This document shows, one piece after another, positions 5,272 to 6,595 of a stretch of 6,595 bases of DNA (position 1 is the stretch's first letter; the number at the start of each line of letters is the position of its first letter). Below the pieces are notes generated by a model. It had not been told where the DNA came from, did not search any database, and was given only the letters and a program-made list of their open reading frames with translations. Made by a program: the position numbers and the translations under genes. Origin of the DNA: Streptosporangiaceae bacterium (GTDB taxonomy: Bacteria > Actinomycetota > Actinomycetes > Streptosporangiales > Streptosporangiaceae); assembly GCA_030042885.1 (NCBI GenBank), contig JASHYW010000559.1, positions 1 through 6,595 on the forward strand, given 5' to 3'.

Positions 5272-6595
5272 TACGTCCGTCGGCTGAGGTTGACGAGGAT
5301 CCGATGGATGATCATGCGCTCGGCATCCTGCAAAGAGAGCGGCACGCTGAACCCTCTGGGATCGGCCATCAGGCTGTCTAGGGCGTCGGCGAGCGCCCCC
5401 CACCCGTTACCACGGAAGTCATCCAGCACATTACTTAGGCGCGCTCGTGCGGTCTTGTCGCCGACGGCAGCGGAGACCGCGTCGATGATTGCTTGCCAGT
5501 GACGCGGGTGCCCTTCGACATCGGTGAGCTCTTGCGGAGATGGTCGACGGTTTGCCCAGCACAAAGCGTCGGTCACGGAGTCGCCTGGATATACGGTGTC
5601 AGGGTCCCAGAGGAACCTGACGCCGTAGGGGGGGTCCTCGGGTGCTATAGCGATGCGCCTAAGCCCGGCCAGCAGTTCGCCTATATCGGCGTCGCTTGAC
5701 TCTTGCAGCCTGCGCTGGAGTTCCGGGAAGGTCTCGGGGACTAGCTGCGGCTGGCGTGCCAGGCAGAACGTCAGCCGCAGGAGCGCCCGGACGGCGGGCA
5801 ATGGCGCCGAGGACAGCCGATCCTGCGCCTCGCGGATGTGGATGACCGCGGCGGCCAGAATGTGGACAGGAGCCTCAGCGGAATCCTGGCGGGAGCCGGA
5901 CGCGAGGAAATTCGCCATCCTTGCGTGGGCATCGGCAGCGTTCAATCGCTCGGCCGCCAAGTAGCTGCTGCGGATTGCCCGGCGGCCCAGAGCTATCGCG
6001 TCGTCGTGATGTCCTCTGCGATGCTCCACCTGGGCCAGCTCAAGCAGCACCAGACCCTGTTTGCCGATATCACCCGGGTTGCTCAAGCGGTCGAGGGCCG
6101 CTGTGAGCATGGCCTGCGCCTCGTCCAGCTGGCCTGTCTGGATCAGTTCGCTGGCGGCCTCGAGTTCCTGCTGAGCCGACCAGTGCTGTCGGCCGGTTTC
6201 CCCGTGACCGAGCTGGCCGCCGTGGGGGTCGGGTTCCGGCTGGTCAAAGACTTCAGAGACGACCCGGGCGGCGACAGATGTGGTGCCGAAGAGAGAAGGC
6301 GGGCTGGCCGCGCGGGGCCGCGCGCCCCGGATCGGCCGGGCGGGCTCCCTCGACAGGCCTACTTGGATTATCTCGGCGAGGTCCGCCGGCGCGCCGGTCC
6401 GCCCGAGGCGGATCCGCAGAGAGGTGTCGAGGTTGGCTAGCCGGGCCGCCCGGTCCGGGTGTCCAGCCGGAGTGCTGGACACCGCCTCCTGCCCGAGTCG
6501 GATTGCCTCATCCAGGTCGGCCGCCAAGTCTGTGCCTTCAAACCGGAGCGCCAGGCGCCGCGCATGAACGCGATCTGCGAGCGGCTCGTCAGCAC
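5271..6595 (-). CDS. Tetratricopeptide-repeat protein, 5' part outside the window
   Basis: The gene enters from the right edge. The frame is open to base 6595 and gives 440 visible residues ending in TAA at 5273-5271; the TTG at 6527 is internal. Residues 13-31 (RLALRFEGTDLAADLDEAI) and 58-76 (SLRIRLGRTGAPADLAEII) are successive copies of one repeat, 45 residues apart, with HPDRAARLANL between. This is the TPR-like unit common in large actinobacterial scaffold proteins. A low-complexity linker rich in Pro, Gly and Arg follows (about 82-138). A second helical-repeat region then covers about 140-232 (QTGQLDEAQAMLTAALDRL, HRRGHHDDAIALGRRAI). The C-terminal 120 residues (from about 322, YGVRFLWDPDTVYPGDSV, later WGALADALDSLM) form a domain I do not recognise. 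No CHAT protease, NTPase or membrane segment is seen in the visible part; an enzymatic domain could lie upstream, outside the window. TPR arrays hold protein partners, so a scaffold or sensor role is inferred. It lies 244 bases before the CBS-like gene on the same strand. Confidence 0.85.
   Translation of the reverse strand, partial: ADEPLADRVHARRLALRFEGTDLAADLDEAIRLGQEAVSSTPAGHPDRAARLANLDTSLRIRLGRTGAPADLAEIIQVGLSREPARPIRGARPRAASPPSLFGTTSVAARVVSEVFDQPEPDPHGGQLGHGETGRQHWSAQQELEAASELIQTGQLDEAQAMLTAALDRLSNPGDIGKQGLVLLELAQVEHRRGHHDDAIALGRRAIRSSYLAAERLNAADAHARMANFLASGSRQDSAEAPVHILAAAVIHIREAQDRLSSAPLPAVRALLRLTFCLARQPQLVPETFPELQRRLQESSDADIGELLAGLRRIAIAPEDPPYGVRFLWDPDTVYPGDSVTDALCWANRRPSPQELTDVEGHPRHWQAIIDAVSAAVGDKTARARLSNVLDDFRGNGWGALADALDSLMADPRGFSVPLSLQDAERMIIHRILVNLSRRT

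Noticed and set aside
5838..6440. Plus-strand open frame of 200 codons opposite the TPR gene
   Set aside because: It is a shadow of the TPR gene, which has repeat periodicity and amphipathic helices on the minus strand; the plus frame shows no domain.
6524..6527. TTG at 6527 as the start of the TPR protein
   Set aside because: The repeat pattern continues upstream in frame (RLALRFEGTD aligns with the next repeat copy) and the frame is open to the window edge, so the start lies outside.
1..6595. CRISPR array, tRNA, rRNA or insertion sequence
   Set aside because: No regularly spaced direct repeats, no tRNA cloverleaf or rRNA signature, and no transposase motif or terminal inverted repeats were seen on either strand.

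Overview
The window looks like an accessory or chromosomal-arm region of a high-GC actinobacterium. Flanking genes are GC-rich with strong G/C in third codon positions (hand count of 2881-2940: 45 of 60 bases G/C). Shine-Dalgarno sequences are purine-rich. The right edge carries a tetratricopeptide protein of a kind familiar from Streptomyces and Streptosporangiales relatives. The genus cannot be fixed from this sequence.

Left part (1-1040): mostly no intact gene. Two strong GC hairpins lie at 121-181. At 484-666 there is the C-terminal DNA-binding segment of a LuxR-type regulator, broken by two compensating frame displacements, so it reads as a decayed gene. A 48-residue ORF with a good ribosome binding site (856-1002) follows, and its TGA overlaps an ATG in frame with the next gene.

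Middle part (1041-3252): a complete family 18 glycoside hydrolase (chitinase-like, no signal peptide, visibly lower GC than its neighbour), then an alpha/beta hydrolase whose start is unclear. Opposite the downstream flank of the latter lies a short N-terminal fragment of a type II haloacid dehalogenase-like protein. An AT-richer gap closes the plus-strand block.

Right part (3439-6595): three minus-strand genes, read right to left. They are a partial TPR protein entering from beyond the window edge, a 191-residue protein with two CBS-like segments and a Cys/His tail, and, 10 bases further on, a protein predicted to have four membrane spans. The last two are almost certainly co-transcribed. 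The 244-base gap before the CBS-like gene carries a -10-like box overlapped by an inverted repeat, so that pair may have its own regulated promoter. The arrangement (repeat scaffold, small ligand-binding-like protein, membrane protein) resembles a signalling or conflict cassette. That is inference from architecture, not from recognised catalytic domains, and it is the best candidate here for an undescribed system.
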